A stretch of DNA of 64,000 nucleotides from Pieris napi. Its lineage: Eukaryota > Arthropoda > Insecta > Lepidoptera > Pieridae. The position numbers and the translations under genes are program-made. Below the pieces are notes generated by a model, which was not told where the DNA came from, made no database searches, and saw nothing but the letters and a program-made list of their open reading frames with translations. Below are positions 31,498 to 42,305 of the stretch, piece after piece. The stretch lies in the NCBI RefSeq assembly GCF_905475465.1, contig NC_062236.1, positions 11,852,001-11,916,000 on the forward strand, in the 5' to 3' direction. The number at the start of each line of letters is the position of its first letter. The first letter of the stretch is position 1.

Positions 31498-31671
31498 AGC
31501 TTACAGGTATTCCATTAGTAGTAGATACATATGTATGAAATAATTTTTAATACATATAATAAACTGTTATAAAAAAAACAGTTTTAGTACATTAATTTAA
31601 TAATAATTGATTGAGTTTAAAGACTATTAAAACTGATTTAGTTGTTTGATAATTTGTTGTCTTATATATGT

Positions 31672-31964
31672 CGCAGCCAACTAGTTTAATTAGACGTTCA
31701 ATTAACAGCCTAGCCTTTTAACTAAACGGGACCGTTTAACTAGCGGCCTGTATAAATATATTTTTTATGTCATATGTTTAATCTTTTTTATTTCTGCCAA
31801 ATAATGACTCTATCGTACGAAAGGCCTAAACATTAGCCAGCCAGTTTATTAAATGTTGTAACAATCGCTACAGCTGAATATCTTTCAGGCCGCTAGTTAA
31901 ATGGCACCATTTAGTTAAAAGGCTAGGCTGCTAATTGAACGGCTTATTAAGCTAGTTGGCTGCG
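31672..31964. mobile_element. MITE with 79-bp imperfect inverted arms
   Basis: Left arm 31672-31750 begins CGCAGCCAACTAG, and right arm 31886-31964 ends CTAGTTGGCTGCG. The arms match along about 79 bases with a few substitutions and share CAGCCTAGCCTTTTAACTAAA. Each arm also contains a small palindrome (AAACGGGACCGTTT on the left). Flanks are TATATA-like, so the target duplication is unclear. Confidence 0.75.
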
Positions 31965-32693
31965 ATATATATATTATAGTTCTTATTCTAAACGATTTTA
32001 TTTATTTAGTTTATAATAAATTGTTTCTATTTCATTAAAAGTTAATCACACGGTTTCAGTTATTAACGAGTAAAATTGTATTCAATATATTTCACTAGTT
32101 TAAGTAATGCTTTGTGATATATTTATTTTGTGATCATTAATATTATGAAGATTTTGTCCTTTTGTAAAAACAATCAATATTTAAGTAATATTGAAAATTT
32201 AGATAGTAAGATTTAAATAAAGAGTGGGTGTTTAAATTAATAGTTAGTTTTATTTATTCCTTTAAAGAAATTCACTCCGAATTAGTAGTAGATTTGTATT
32301 TCACGTGCTATGGCTCCATCAAATAGTTTGCAATTTTTTTTCCTGGTAACCCCGCCATTCAGATGGCATATTTAATATACTGTGACTTCGTATTGGATAC
32401 AAAATACTTCAGAATATCCAGAGATAACATTTTTTATATTTTGCGGCAGTCTGTGTCGTTTACTTATTTTCCTATATCCCCAAAGTGGCACAGAGGGCGT
32501 CTACAATGCGCGCTATTACGTTCTTTCTGTCTTGTTGGTTAATCTCTAAAGTGCAAAACTACTTCAATACCTTTTCCTATCGTTAATGATAGAGCTTTGT
32601 GTCATTGATATCGGATTATAGAAACGACGATTAAATGATGATAAAGTCGTCAAGATGATAACTTAAATAGCTTGATAATAGTTTTAATAGGCG

Positions 32694-32934
32694 GGGGAGC
32701 GTTCAAGTATTACGTAATGAATTGGGGGGGGATTGAATTACGGGTTATTGTTAATATTATTTTCGACTTTCCTGTACTTTACACAACATAATGGTAACTT
32801 TTAAGTATAAAGAGTCACTGGGTGGTCACGAAACGTTTTACTGTATTTGGGTACAAAAGAACGTTAAGACGCGTTACAGGGGGGGTGGTTAATAATCTCA
32901 AAAAAATGCGTGACGTTATACTTGCACGCTCCCC
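32694..32934. mobile_element. MITE related to the one at 8435-8703
   Basis: The left end GGGGAGCGTTCAAGTATTAC is matched inversely at 32911-32934 (ending ACTTGCACGCTCCCC) with a few mismatches. The GTTCAAGTATTACGTAA core is shared with 8435-8457. A 92-aa open frame running across it is not a gene. Confidence 0.65.
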
Positions 32935-33240
32935 GTTTCAGAAATCAGTTATTTTATTAGCAATTAATAATTTAAAAAAAATACAGTTTAAATGTTCATT
33001 TCTTTATAATTTAAACCTACCAATCTTATTTCGCTATTACAAAAAAAATCAAAATATTTCGTCTTCGTTAAGTAATAAACGGTTCATAAGCGTTATGTAA
33101 CAGGAGCTGTCAATCAGTGCAGTGTGACCCTGACACCGATTTACATGTTCATACCGTACTCGCCTGCAGGTTCTGTTTTTATAGGTTTAAGTTAGAAGAT
33201 ATTGCGAGTAAATTTAAAAAGTAAGCTTTTTTAATTTTCT

Positions 33241-33385
33241 TAGTTATTTATTTATACTTCATTGCCATAATACACATAATTATACATTTAAAAAAACAAA
33301 AGTAAGAAGGTTAGATAAGTTATTAGGCACCGGGCGGCCTTATCGCTAATAAGCGATTTCTTCCAGGCAACCCTTCTTACGTTAC
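33241..33385 (-). repeat. LINE-like tail repeat
   Basis: TTATTTATTTATACTTCATTGCC is followed by GGCGGCCTTATCGCTAATAAGCG and CTTCCAGGCAACCC. A related block (GGCCTTTTTCGCTAACAAGC...CTAGGCAACCC) lies at 54920-54955. This looks like the 3' end of an unassigned retroelement read from the - strand. Confidence 0.45.
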
Positions 33386-33997
33386 TATATACGATAAAAA
33401 TATGTTAATATATTATTTATGATAGAATTGAAATTTATATATTTACTTCCAAGTGTAAACACTTATTTTGCTAGCTTTAAACAATTGTTAGGTCCATAAA
33501 TTGATTGACTTTGTAATATATACATTATACGTGCATTAATTCCTCGCAAAGCAATTATCCGTTCAGGTTGGCTTCAGTTTCATTCTTTTAAAGGTGATTT
33601 ATTCATTTTTAATATGAGGAGGACATTTTATATACAGAGTCATATAATAAATCGACGCTTCATCGACTAATTTATGTCGCCTGCCATTGCCCACGCATTA
33701 TGTAAGTAGTAACTTTATGCAAATTACTGAATGGCCTCTTCGTGTACTCGTTTTAGACAACATACAAATATTTGTTTCGACATACATTATTTAAAGTGTC
33801 GTATTCTGTCAATTGAAATCCAGATCTTGAGAAAAGATATCTGTACTTTTGGTTGAGAAAGACAAGAATGTATGATGACGAAAGACGATGACGCGTTTGA
33901 TTTGGCTGTAATCAACCGCCAACATGGACATCGTATCTGTAAATGGACTAGAGTATAGAGAATAGAGATGTCTTTGGTGACAAATGACAATCGAAAT

Positions 33998-34356
33998 CAG
34001 TGATGCCAACTCCTACAGAATGTTCCCCCTAGAACCTTCAAATACCTTTAATTATGGATTTAGAACCCCTAAACTTTTTGTGGTAATTTCAAATATACAT
34101 TAAAAGTACATTCAAGTAATATAAAATCTCGATCTTGGATCTTTTGATATTTCAGTCATTGCCTCGTTTGGTTTCTATATTTGGTTTAGTTTGTTTGTTG
34201 GGTTATTTGTGGGCTTAATATAGATTGTATAGAATCGTGCATTTTTTAAGAAATGTTTTTGTGTACCTCATAGATAAATGTACCTCCTACTTAACACCCC
34301 AAGACATCTTGATTACCCCATAATTTGGGGGGAGAACCCCCAAGTTGGCATCACTG
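33998..34356. mobile_element. hAT-like MITE
   Basis: Ends CAGTGATGCCAAC (33998-34010) and GTTGGCATCACTG (34344-34356) are perfect 13-bp inverse copies; CAGTG termini are typical of hAT elements. Flanks ATCGAAAT and AGCGAAAC agree at 6 of 8 positions, consistent with a decayed 8-bp duplication. The centre has no coding capacity. Confidence 0.7.
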
Positions 34357-35032
34357 AGCGAAACGCGCCATTTTACCTTCTTAGCCAGTCATCCGGTTCC
34401 TATTGGTATAGATAACATATTTTCTTGTACTCCGAAGTATCTATCGATTCGTAGAAGTCACAGGAACTAATATTGTTCTCGATATTCCTTAAACATTTGT
34501 TAAACAAGAACTAACAAGGTAATTTCTTACACATATTTTGTGTAAGACTGCAAAACCAAAACCAGCTTTTAAAAAAGCAAAAACGTTATAAAACTCAATA
34601 TAATATATTCAGAATTCAGATAATGTTGAAAACAAGTTTTTGTTATAGTTGGACCGAAAATGGAAGGTTGATTTGCGACTTTGCCGGATTCGAGACAATA
34701 TAGCGAGTTTTGTTTTTATGGAGTTGCCATTTCACAATTAATATCTGAGGTCAGATATTTTTATAACAACATCGTAAGGAAATCCTTTAGTAATATGATT
34801 TGACTTTCCTAATTGCTTTGGATGATATTAAGATAGTGTTCACTAAGTAAGAGTGGAGTTTTCTACGGCGGAATTTATACTAAATTATTATACATATTTT
34901 TACTTAAATATCGACGGTATTTGTCACCCTGAAGAAACCATTCGCGTTAAGGAAATATATCAATGAAACGTGTGTCCTAAGTCAAGTTAAATCATTTTTA
35001 ATTTCCATATAAAATTCTATTATTAAGGTTTA

Positions 35033-35485
35033 TCTCTATATATATAAAATTCTCGTGTCACAATGTTCGTTCCCATACTCCTCCGAAACGGCTTGACCGA
35101 TTTTGATGAAATTTTTTGTGCTTAACCGGTATCTATGAAAATCGGCCAACATCTATTTTTCATCCCCCTAAATGTTAGGGGTAGTCCACCCCTAAATTTT
35201 TTTTTAATGTTTTAGACAAAAAAATGTTTTTATTTATTTATGATACAGCATACAAAAATACATACCTACAACCCTTAATTTTCATCTACCCTCTACGATC
35301 AACCTATACTTTTATTTGTTAGTTAAGAACTTATAACTTGAACTCTGAGGTTTATTAGAGAAAAATCACAGAAAAACCTAAATGTTTTCATTCCGCAAAA
35401 TCGAACAGTATCCGTTGGTAGGTACTAAAAAGGTAGGCTAAGTAAAATCACATTAACGAGAAACGAAGTTCGCGGGGGCAGCTAG
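35033..35485 (+). mobile_element. Helitron-like element, copy 1 of a tandem pair
   Basis: Starts TCTCTATATATATAAAATTC, then TCGTGTCACAATGTTCGTTCCC, and ends AACGAAGTTCGCGGGGGCAGCTAG before T. It is the best-preserved relative of the insertion in CK2 beta intron 3. Confidence 0.65.
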
Positions 35486-35798
35486 TATATATATAAAATT
35501 CTCGTGTCACAATGTTCGTTCCCATACTCTTCCGAAACGGCTGAACCGATTCTTATGAATTTTTTTTATGCATATTCAGTAAGTCTTAGAATCGGCTACT
35601 ATCTATCTTTCAAACCCCTAAGTGATTAGGGGTGTCCACCCCAATTTTTTTTTGTTTTAGATATTTTTTATTGTTTATTATGATACATCATACAAAAATA
35701 CATACAACCCCTAACTTTCACCCTTCTACGATTAACCCTTAAACAATGTTTCTTAGAAATATTATACATGGCAAAACAAAGTTTGTCGGGTCAGCTGG
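35486..35798 (+). mobile_element. Helitron-like element, copy 2, directly adjacent
   Basis: It starts directly after copy 1 with TATATATATAAAATTCTCG, then TGTCACAATGTTCGTTCCCA. It ends ACAAAGTTTGTCGGGTCAGCTGG, a different subfamily end. Head-to-tail insertion is common for Helitrons. Confidence 0.6.
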
Positions 35799-36108
35799 TT
35801 TCCATATATAATTCTATTATTCAGCTTTATTATTCTATAAATATTGTAGACGTCATAACAGTGTTGTTACAAAGACAATAGAAAAATGATAAATATTGTT
35901 ACTTGGCAAGTGCCAACTGCATTAATTTGCTAGCGACATGCAATGCGTGATACACGCCGATGTATATTGTCGTTTCTGTTCACGATAAGTCTGTCAACGT
36001 TGTATAGTCTTAAATCGAGATTTTAATGATAAAATGTTTTGGCAAACACTTGCAGCCAGTGGCAACACATCAGAGATTTCCCCCTAGATTTAGGACTTAC
36101 TTTATTTT

Positions 36109-36224
36109 CAACCGAGTTAGGGGCAGAATAGGGGGAAATAATATTTGGAGTTTTTAAGGGGGGTTTCAATCGAGTTAGGGCCAGAATAGGGGGAAATAAT
36201 ATTTGGGGTTTTTTAGGGGAAATT
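36109..36224 (+). repeat. Two tandem 58-bp units
   Basis: CAACCGAGTTAGGGGCAGAATAG... at 36109 and CAATCGAGTTAGGGCCAGAATAG... at 36167 are near-identical over 58 bases. A CAGTGGCAAC and TTTCCCCCTAG stretch just before (36057-36087) resembles the end of the hAT-like MITE at 33998, so this may be the inside of a decayed hAT-like element. Confidence 0.65.
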
Positions 36225-36884
36225 TCAAAACACGCCAAATACAATTTTAAAAGTGAAACTTGTATTACATTGTCTCAATCTTTTTCGAGTGATCGCCATC
36301 ACGAGAGGCTTGAAATTAAGAAAGATAGTAATCCAATGAAGACGTTTTTGCTAACAAATCTATTTTTAACTTATTATTATAAAAAGTTTGGTTCTAAATA
36401 TCATTTTAACATTAACCAAAGGCGTGGGAAACAAATCTCGCATTCATAATTGTCTTTATTTTCGTTTGTCTAAAGTTCCGTTTACATAGATGATTGTATC
36501 ACTTATAGTGATAATTAATACCCTTATCTTTAAAAGAAAGTGAAGTCGTAATATTAAATTATTATGAAAACACTCCCATGACATAAAATCAACAATAGAT
36601 ATTAAAATTCAACTTTCTACATTGCATTGTTACTCTTTTTTACATCACTGCACTCAACTTTTACAAATCTGAGGAAAATCTATATTTTCATTTATATTTT
36701 ATTAATATAATATTTATTTGTAATATTGCTAAATTAATAGAAATTACATACAGTATACCTTAGTTATACTCTATAAGTATGTAATAATTAAAGATAATAC
36801 ACATGAAAAGGAATTTTTAACACTTTGAATTGTTAAATTATAAAATTCTCCTCAGTGTCTAAAGTCAGGTTATTTCAAAGTTAA

Positions 36885-37030
36885 CAATCATTTATTCATA
36901 TAGGTAACACAATGTACACTAATGAACGTCAACAAATGCTTCTAATTTTACATTTACTGCCAGTTTTCAAATCAAGGGTGTAGAACGCAAAAGAAGAACT
37001 GGCAAAAGAAAAACTCTCCGCCACTCTTTT
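36885..37030 (-). repeat. GAACTGGC-hairpin repeat, second copy
   Basis: It carries the same block as 110-262 (TTACTGCCAGTTTTC ... AAGAACTGGC). An open frame of 138 codons overlapping it on the - strand has no recognisable motif and is not called a gene. Confidence 0.6.
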
Positions 37031-38353
37031 TAATCGCCAAGTTTTTTGTTTTACACAACGTTTGTAAGGAGCTGCAACCATTACACCATGTTCCACATGA
37101 CATCTAAGTAATAAATAATAATAAAATAAATTAAAAACAAAGATTTGTCCTCTATCAGCAGGAGGCATGGTGAAATAGGAGCACGCACTTACATTCTCGT
37201 GGGAATTCAGTAGATAAGTTATTACTCCATAAGATGTAGGATTAGATTCAACTTCGCGACTAACAACTAAGTATCCGCTTATACCAAATCCAATACGTTT
37301 TGGACATACGGAAGTTATACTAAATCGCGATATTGGAAGACCCACTAAGAGTTGGACAACAAATTTCGTTGAAAGAATATATTAAGATATTAAAGATTCT
37401 ATAGACTAATGCCCACTTTATCCGAATTTAAAGTTCTTCATCTGCTATCTGTATGTTTTGTGTAAGATAATTTCTATATAAAAGTATTATAAACTAGTTA
37501 TACGACTTGTGGAAAAGAGTTTTTTCTTCATGTGAATAATTATTGTTCCGTTACGATGTCTCAACATATTTTCACATCACTGCGTACAGCTTTCATTGCA
37601 AATATCTCAGGAAAAATGATATGTTCATTCGATTCAGGTATCGATATAATATCGAATAATCAAGTTCCTATTCGTAAGGGTTGGGTGCGCAAGAGGTCGC
37701 AATACATAAAGTAAATATTATAGATAGGTTGCTATAGATATAATCTGTATACACACTGATAAAACTGACGCATTGCTGAAAACACGTTACACTGGTAAGA
37801 CGTAATTACTTACAAGTAATTCAGTAAAACAGTCAAAGAAGTCTCTGCTGGTAGCTGCGCGCATCGAGAACTTTTACTATACCTAAACTTATTTGGGCGG
37901 TAGTTTGTGTTATGTGAGCCACGCGAGCGTAATTTTGAGTTTATTTTTTGGATACATATACCGGATTTCTATATGATCATCTGCATAGTATAATACACAC
38001 TATTAACTATACAATTCCATCAATTATTGCCTCGATATCCCCCTTTACAACAACGAAGAGGTCGTTGTTAACATCCCCGAGTGATCCTCCCAAAAACAGC
38101 AAAAGAGTGGAACTCCTTGCCCTTCCATCTTCCCTAGACAGTGTAATATGGGTCCATTGTTACCGGCGGTTAAACAGGCGTCTCCTGGACATGCGTGTCC
38201 ATAGGCCACCTTGATTTGTGGCCAAACGTCTATCCAGTTCTGAGAAAAAAAAGTGTTGTAATTCGCGTGAAGTCTGTTCCGAGTTTCGACGCGTGATATG
38301 GCATTGACGTGTTGTATTAGCTGGTTTTTATATGCAGTAAAAGTAACTTGAAG
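37031..38353. other. Intergenic, no gene supported
   Basis: A frame of 60 codons at 37532-37714 and the less AT-rich stretch 38045-38220 (which reads like a decayed repeat) have no recognisable domain and no clear splice support. Confidence 0.4.
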
Positions 38354-38653
38354 TGAGCAGTGTTGGCCTAGTGTCTTCAACGTGCGACTCTCATACCTGA
38401 GGTCGTAGGTTAGATCCCCGGCTGTGCACCAATGGTCTTTCTTTCTATGTGCGCATTTAACATTTGCTCGAACGGTGAAGGAAAACATCGTGAGGAAACC
38501 GACATGTCTTAGAGCCAAAAAGTCGGCGTGTGTCAGGCACTGGAGCCTGATCACCTAATTGCCTATTAGATTTAAAAATGATCATGAAACAGATTTAGAA
38601 ATCTGAGGCCAAGACCTAAGGAGGTTGTAGCGCCACTGATTTTTTTTTTTAAA
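38354..38653 (+). mobile_element. SINE family A, well-preserved copy
   Basis: The tRNA-like head CAGTGTTGGCCTAGTGTCTTC is followed by TAGATCCCCGGCTGTGCACC, then the full body ending GTAGCGCCACTGATTTTTTTTTTT. The direct repeat taacttgaa at 38345-38353 and 38654-38662 (longer with one mismatch) supports an independent insertion. Confidence 0.85.
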
Positions 38654-39131
38654 TAACTTGAACTATTATTCTGGAGAACGAAACTAGTCTGGTTTAACTT
38701 AAGTATATTTTTGCCGATTCTTAGAAGTTAATCTTCACGCTCATCTGAATAAGGCAATATGTGCATTTAGCGTTCCCGGAAGGGTTTCAGGTCGAACCCG
38801 TTTTGCTGTAGACTAGATTAGATAATATCGCATTCGGACCTTCTACTGAACGAGTTCAAACAAGTATAACAACTAAAATTGCCATTCAAGTTCACACTTA
38901 GTTTTCATAGAGCGAAATTTATTGATACTAAATGAAACGCTTAAGGAAAACAATTTTAAATTGTATTTAAACTGAATTTTGATAATTAAAGGGTCAGCTT
39001 GTCAGTATATTAAATGTTTTTTACGTTGATAAAATATTATTAGGAACTAAATAATATACTACATAATCATAAAATTTTAAACCACTCCCAGTGTCAGAAA
39101 GGAAAACAAAAAAATTATAAAAGCATTTAAA

Positions 39132-39421
39132 GAGAGCAGTGTTGGCCTAGTGGCTTCAGCTATCGACTGTCATCCTTGAGGTAGTAGGTTTGATCCCGGG
39201 TTGTGCACCAATGGACTTTCTTTGTATGTGCGCATTTAACATTCGCTGGGTGAAGGAAATCATCGTGAGGAAACCGGCTTGCCTTAGACCAAAATTCGAC
39301 GGCGTGTGTCAGGCACAGGAGGCTCATCACCTATTTCCCTATTAAATTGACAAATGATGATGAAACTGATACAGAAAACTAAGACCCAGAACTAAAAAAA
39401 TTGTAGCGCCACTGATTTATT
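39132..39421 (+). mobile_element. SINE family A, copy
   Basis: GAGCAGTGTTGGCCTAGTGG head, B-box GGTTTGATCCC, body to GCGCCACTGATTTAT. A clear target duplication was not found. The stretch TGAGGTAGTAGGTT here is a mutated SINE head, not a microRNA. Confidence 0.82.
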
Positions 39422-40049
39422 AATTTTATATGGTTATGTAAAAAAATATAATCATTCATAACTATTAACTAAAGTACTCTTTCGGCTCTTTCTGTCAAAT
39501 TGTGTTTACGCTGCGATGAAAAGGGACACATGATTTAGTGTGTAATTTATTTTCGAGTCAAGTTCAAATTGTTATCAAAAGTATACAAAAGTCTAACTTT
39601 AGAGTACTTGGTTCGTTTTTACGTCACAAACAAAAGCTCAGGTATCAATGTCAATTAAAATGTGACATAAAGACACTATCCAAGCCCCGTGAGGGGTCAT
39701 GTCTAGGAGGGCTTCCTGCTCCGTATTTAGTATAAACCAATATATTTCCTTAGAATCATTTCCTTCTCGTTGAATCGACTAAACCTAAAGATAAGCATAG
39801 CGAACATTGTACGAGTGTGGTACTTAAGCGGGTAATTCGAGCACGTTCGTGGCATACCGTTCCGTTGTCGTGATCTTACAGTTATATGACTTTTACACTT
39901 TGCGATACGACCTCCTACATTTCTGTACAGAAAGCTTTTAGTACGGTGTATTAACGATACATTATTAACGAAATATATGGAGATTGCGATATTATTAGGA
40001 ACCACGAAGAAAATAAATAGATATGACATATGTATAGTTTGTTTTTTGC

Positions 40050-40205
40050 CAGTTCTTCTCTTCCGTTCTACGCACTTGATTTGAGAACTGGCAGTAAATG
40101 TAAAAGTAGAAGTATTTAATATATATTTCTTTTTTGACGTAGGTACATTAGTGTATACATTGTGTTACCTATATGAATAAATGATTTTTGATTTTGAATT
40201 TGACT
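40050..40205 (+). repeat. GAACTGGC-hairpin repeat, + copy with AATAAA tail
   Basis: TTGCCAGTTCTTCTCTTCCG pairs with GATTTGAGAACTGGC. The copy then runs through TACATTGTGTTACC to AATAAATGATTTTTG and a short TTTTGAATTTGA tail, which gives the family its orientation. Confidence 0.6.
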
Positions 40206-40397
40206 TGTTTATTCTACAAAAGATGAACATTATATTAGTCGTATCATATTATAATAATAGTTTCTAATTAGAGCTTTTAACAAAGGGTGTCTGAGCGCCG
40301 ATTTTAAACATTAAATATGTTTAAAAAAAACGAATTGTATTGGTAATATTTTAATTGCAGCAAATTACAATGTTTTAGTGCAGATTTTATGTATTAT

Positions 40398-40625
40398 ATT
40401 ATACCGTCAAGATGTCTTCCATCACGGTAAATGCAATCTTCATAGACATACCGAAGGACGTCAACTAACATGGCTCTCACTTCTCTCGTTATTCTAGCTT
40501 TCAATTGCTCAAAATTGGTAAGAGGGGTATCATAATCTCTTGCTTTGACATAACCCCATAAAAATTCAGTTGGGTATTAGGTCGGGAGATCTGGGTGACC
40601 ACAATATGTCACCAAAGATATATAA
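40398..40625 (-). pseudogene. DDE transposase relic (Tc1/mariner-superfamily type)
   Basis: The - strand reads WSPRSPDLIPN, then FLWGYVKARDYDTPLTN and FEQLKARITREVRAML, ending near YRDGRHLDG. SPDL..-x-FLWGYVK is the block around the last catalytic residue of a widespread insect transposase group. A stop lies inside and the N-terminal half is missing. Confidence 0.7.
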
Positions 40626-41027
40626 CCTTGCCAGTTTTATAAGGAACGAAGTTGTTCTTAGGCGAAAGATGATTTGTGTTGAAGCGAGACAGATGTATTA
40701 AGATATAATTAATAATCAATAAGACACACTAAAGGATTTTTTTAAAAGCAATATATGCCATGTCTAACATATATATCTTAATATCAGAACTTGTCAAGAA
40801 CGGAACATGCTCATTATTAAAAAAAATAGGACGCACAAAGATAAGAAGCATTACTACTGCTGGCATTACGGCCGGCTCAAGCTGGTTGCAGCCTGCTGGA
40901 GATCCTCCGAGGAGGTCTTGACCTGCGGAAGGGTTCTTGCAAACTCATTAGTATAGATATTATTTAGTATAAATAAAAATTAGTGTTATCTATTTTCTTT
41001 TAAAAATTATAATAGGACTAGCTGGCC

Positions 41028-41451
41028 TGGCGAACATCGTACCGCCTAACAGTCGATTCTTTATTTTGTTTAATACTTATTCTGCTATTCGGGACACAGG
41101 TCTAGCTAGTAAGATAAAAAAAAGAAAGTTGATAATAATTCAACAAATACAATATGTCAAAAAATAAACATTTACCTTCCTGGAACCCCTCCACTAACAC
41201 TTGAACTTTATGATATGGTATTAAAGTTCAAATTGCCTTTAAATATTATTACGAATATTTTGTATGGGAATATAGAAAAGTGATGTTTTTAGACTTTTTC
41301 ACTCAATTTTTTTTAATTTTTCTCTCCGTAAGAACCATCCTCGTACTTCAAGGAATATTATAAAAAAAGAATCAGACAAATCGGTCGAGCCGTTTTCATG
41401 TTATGTCGTGACAACGGAAAACAGGTTTCATTTTTATATATATATAGATTA
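41028..41451 (-). mobile_element. Helitron-like element, - strand copy
   Basis: On the - strand it starts TCTATATATATATAAAAATG and ends TTCGCCAGGCCAGCTAGT. It shares the CGAGCCGTTTTCATG/GACCGATTT block with the other copies. Confidence 0.55.
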
Positions 41452-42305
41452 AGATTACTTTGATTTTGTAAGAAATAAAAGTCTTTGTATTTTATTTAGT
41501 TATTAAGATATAGTGACACAATGTGTCTTACCTTGTAAGGAGACTTAACTTAGCAGTAGTGACTAAAATATTTGCGGAACAATATTTATTTATATATTTT
41601 CATAAGGTTAAATAACGAACCCAATAAATTAAATAGGCCTAAGAGCTTGGGGTTTGACATATGTAAAGATATATAATTGTGATTGACGTCGCTCATAGAA
41701 ATAATATTTCCGCGTTCCTTGAACTTCGCCCACGCTGCGGTCTGTGACTAATATTTAATGGCGCCATAACCATTGTTATGGTCATATTATCAACATTTCA
41801 TATTTCCAATATTATTTCGTGTTAGTCTAGTCGATTCACTATTGATTATCTGTGTTGCGTGCGACGTCGATCGAATAACTATTTCACGAAATCCCTTTTT
41901 TATAGACTAGGGGATAACGTGCAGGTGACTTGATGTACTTCATAAAATTGTTACATGGGAAGGACAGTAATTTAACAGTACCTTACCTTCAATGTACCTG
42001 ATGGGTACGTTAGAAAGCGACATCGTCTGCCGTTACATCATGTACCTACAGCTAGGACTAACCTTCTGAAAAGGGCACTTAGGATTCGGTGTATTAATCT
42101 AGTTTACGAATTACATAGGTTAACGGACTTTTTTCATTGTCCGTTGAGTGAACTGTCAAAAGTTCTATTATTTGTACTAACAAAGCACTAGCCTATAGTC
42201 ATTTCTTGTGTTGTGTCATTTTTATTATGTTATATTGATTTTCCTACTTAATTTCTTTTATGTTTTTTTTTGTTTCGTCTAAATCTTATTCACTTATTGT
42301 GCACT
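41452..42305. other. Intergenic with a promoter-like island and a repeat C fragment
   Basis: 41680-41890 is less AT-rich and contains several CG words (GACGTCGCTC, GCGTGCGACGTCGATCG) but no open frame. 41898-41940 (TTTTTATAGACTAGGGGATAAC, GCAGGTGACTTGATG) is an inverted fragment of repeat C. Confidence 0.35.

Noticed and set aside
33674..33701. Short first coding exon (MSPAIAHAL) followed by a good donor GTAAGTAG
   Set aside because: No downstream acceptor with a matching open frame was found; a donor of this quality is expected by chance in 64 kb.
36929..37345. 138-codon open frame on the - strand
   Set aside because: It overlaps a dispersed repeat, shows no recognised domain, and has stretches of low complexity. 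No splice or expression signal supports it.
39177..39190. TGAGGTAGTAGGTT, identical to the first 14 bases of let-7
   Set aside because: It lies exactly where the other SINE copies read TGAGGTCGTAGGTT, so one substitution explains it. There is no let-7 precursor hairpin around it.
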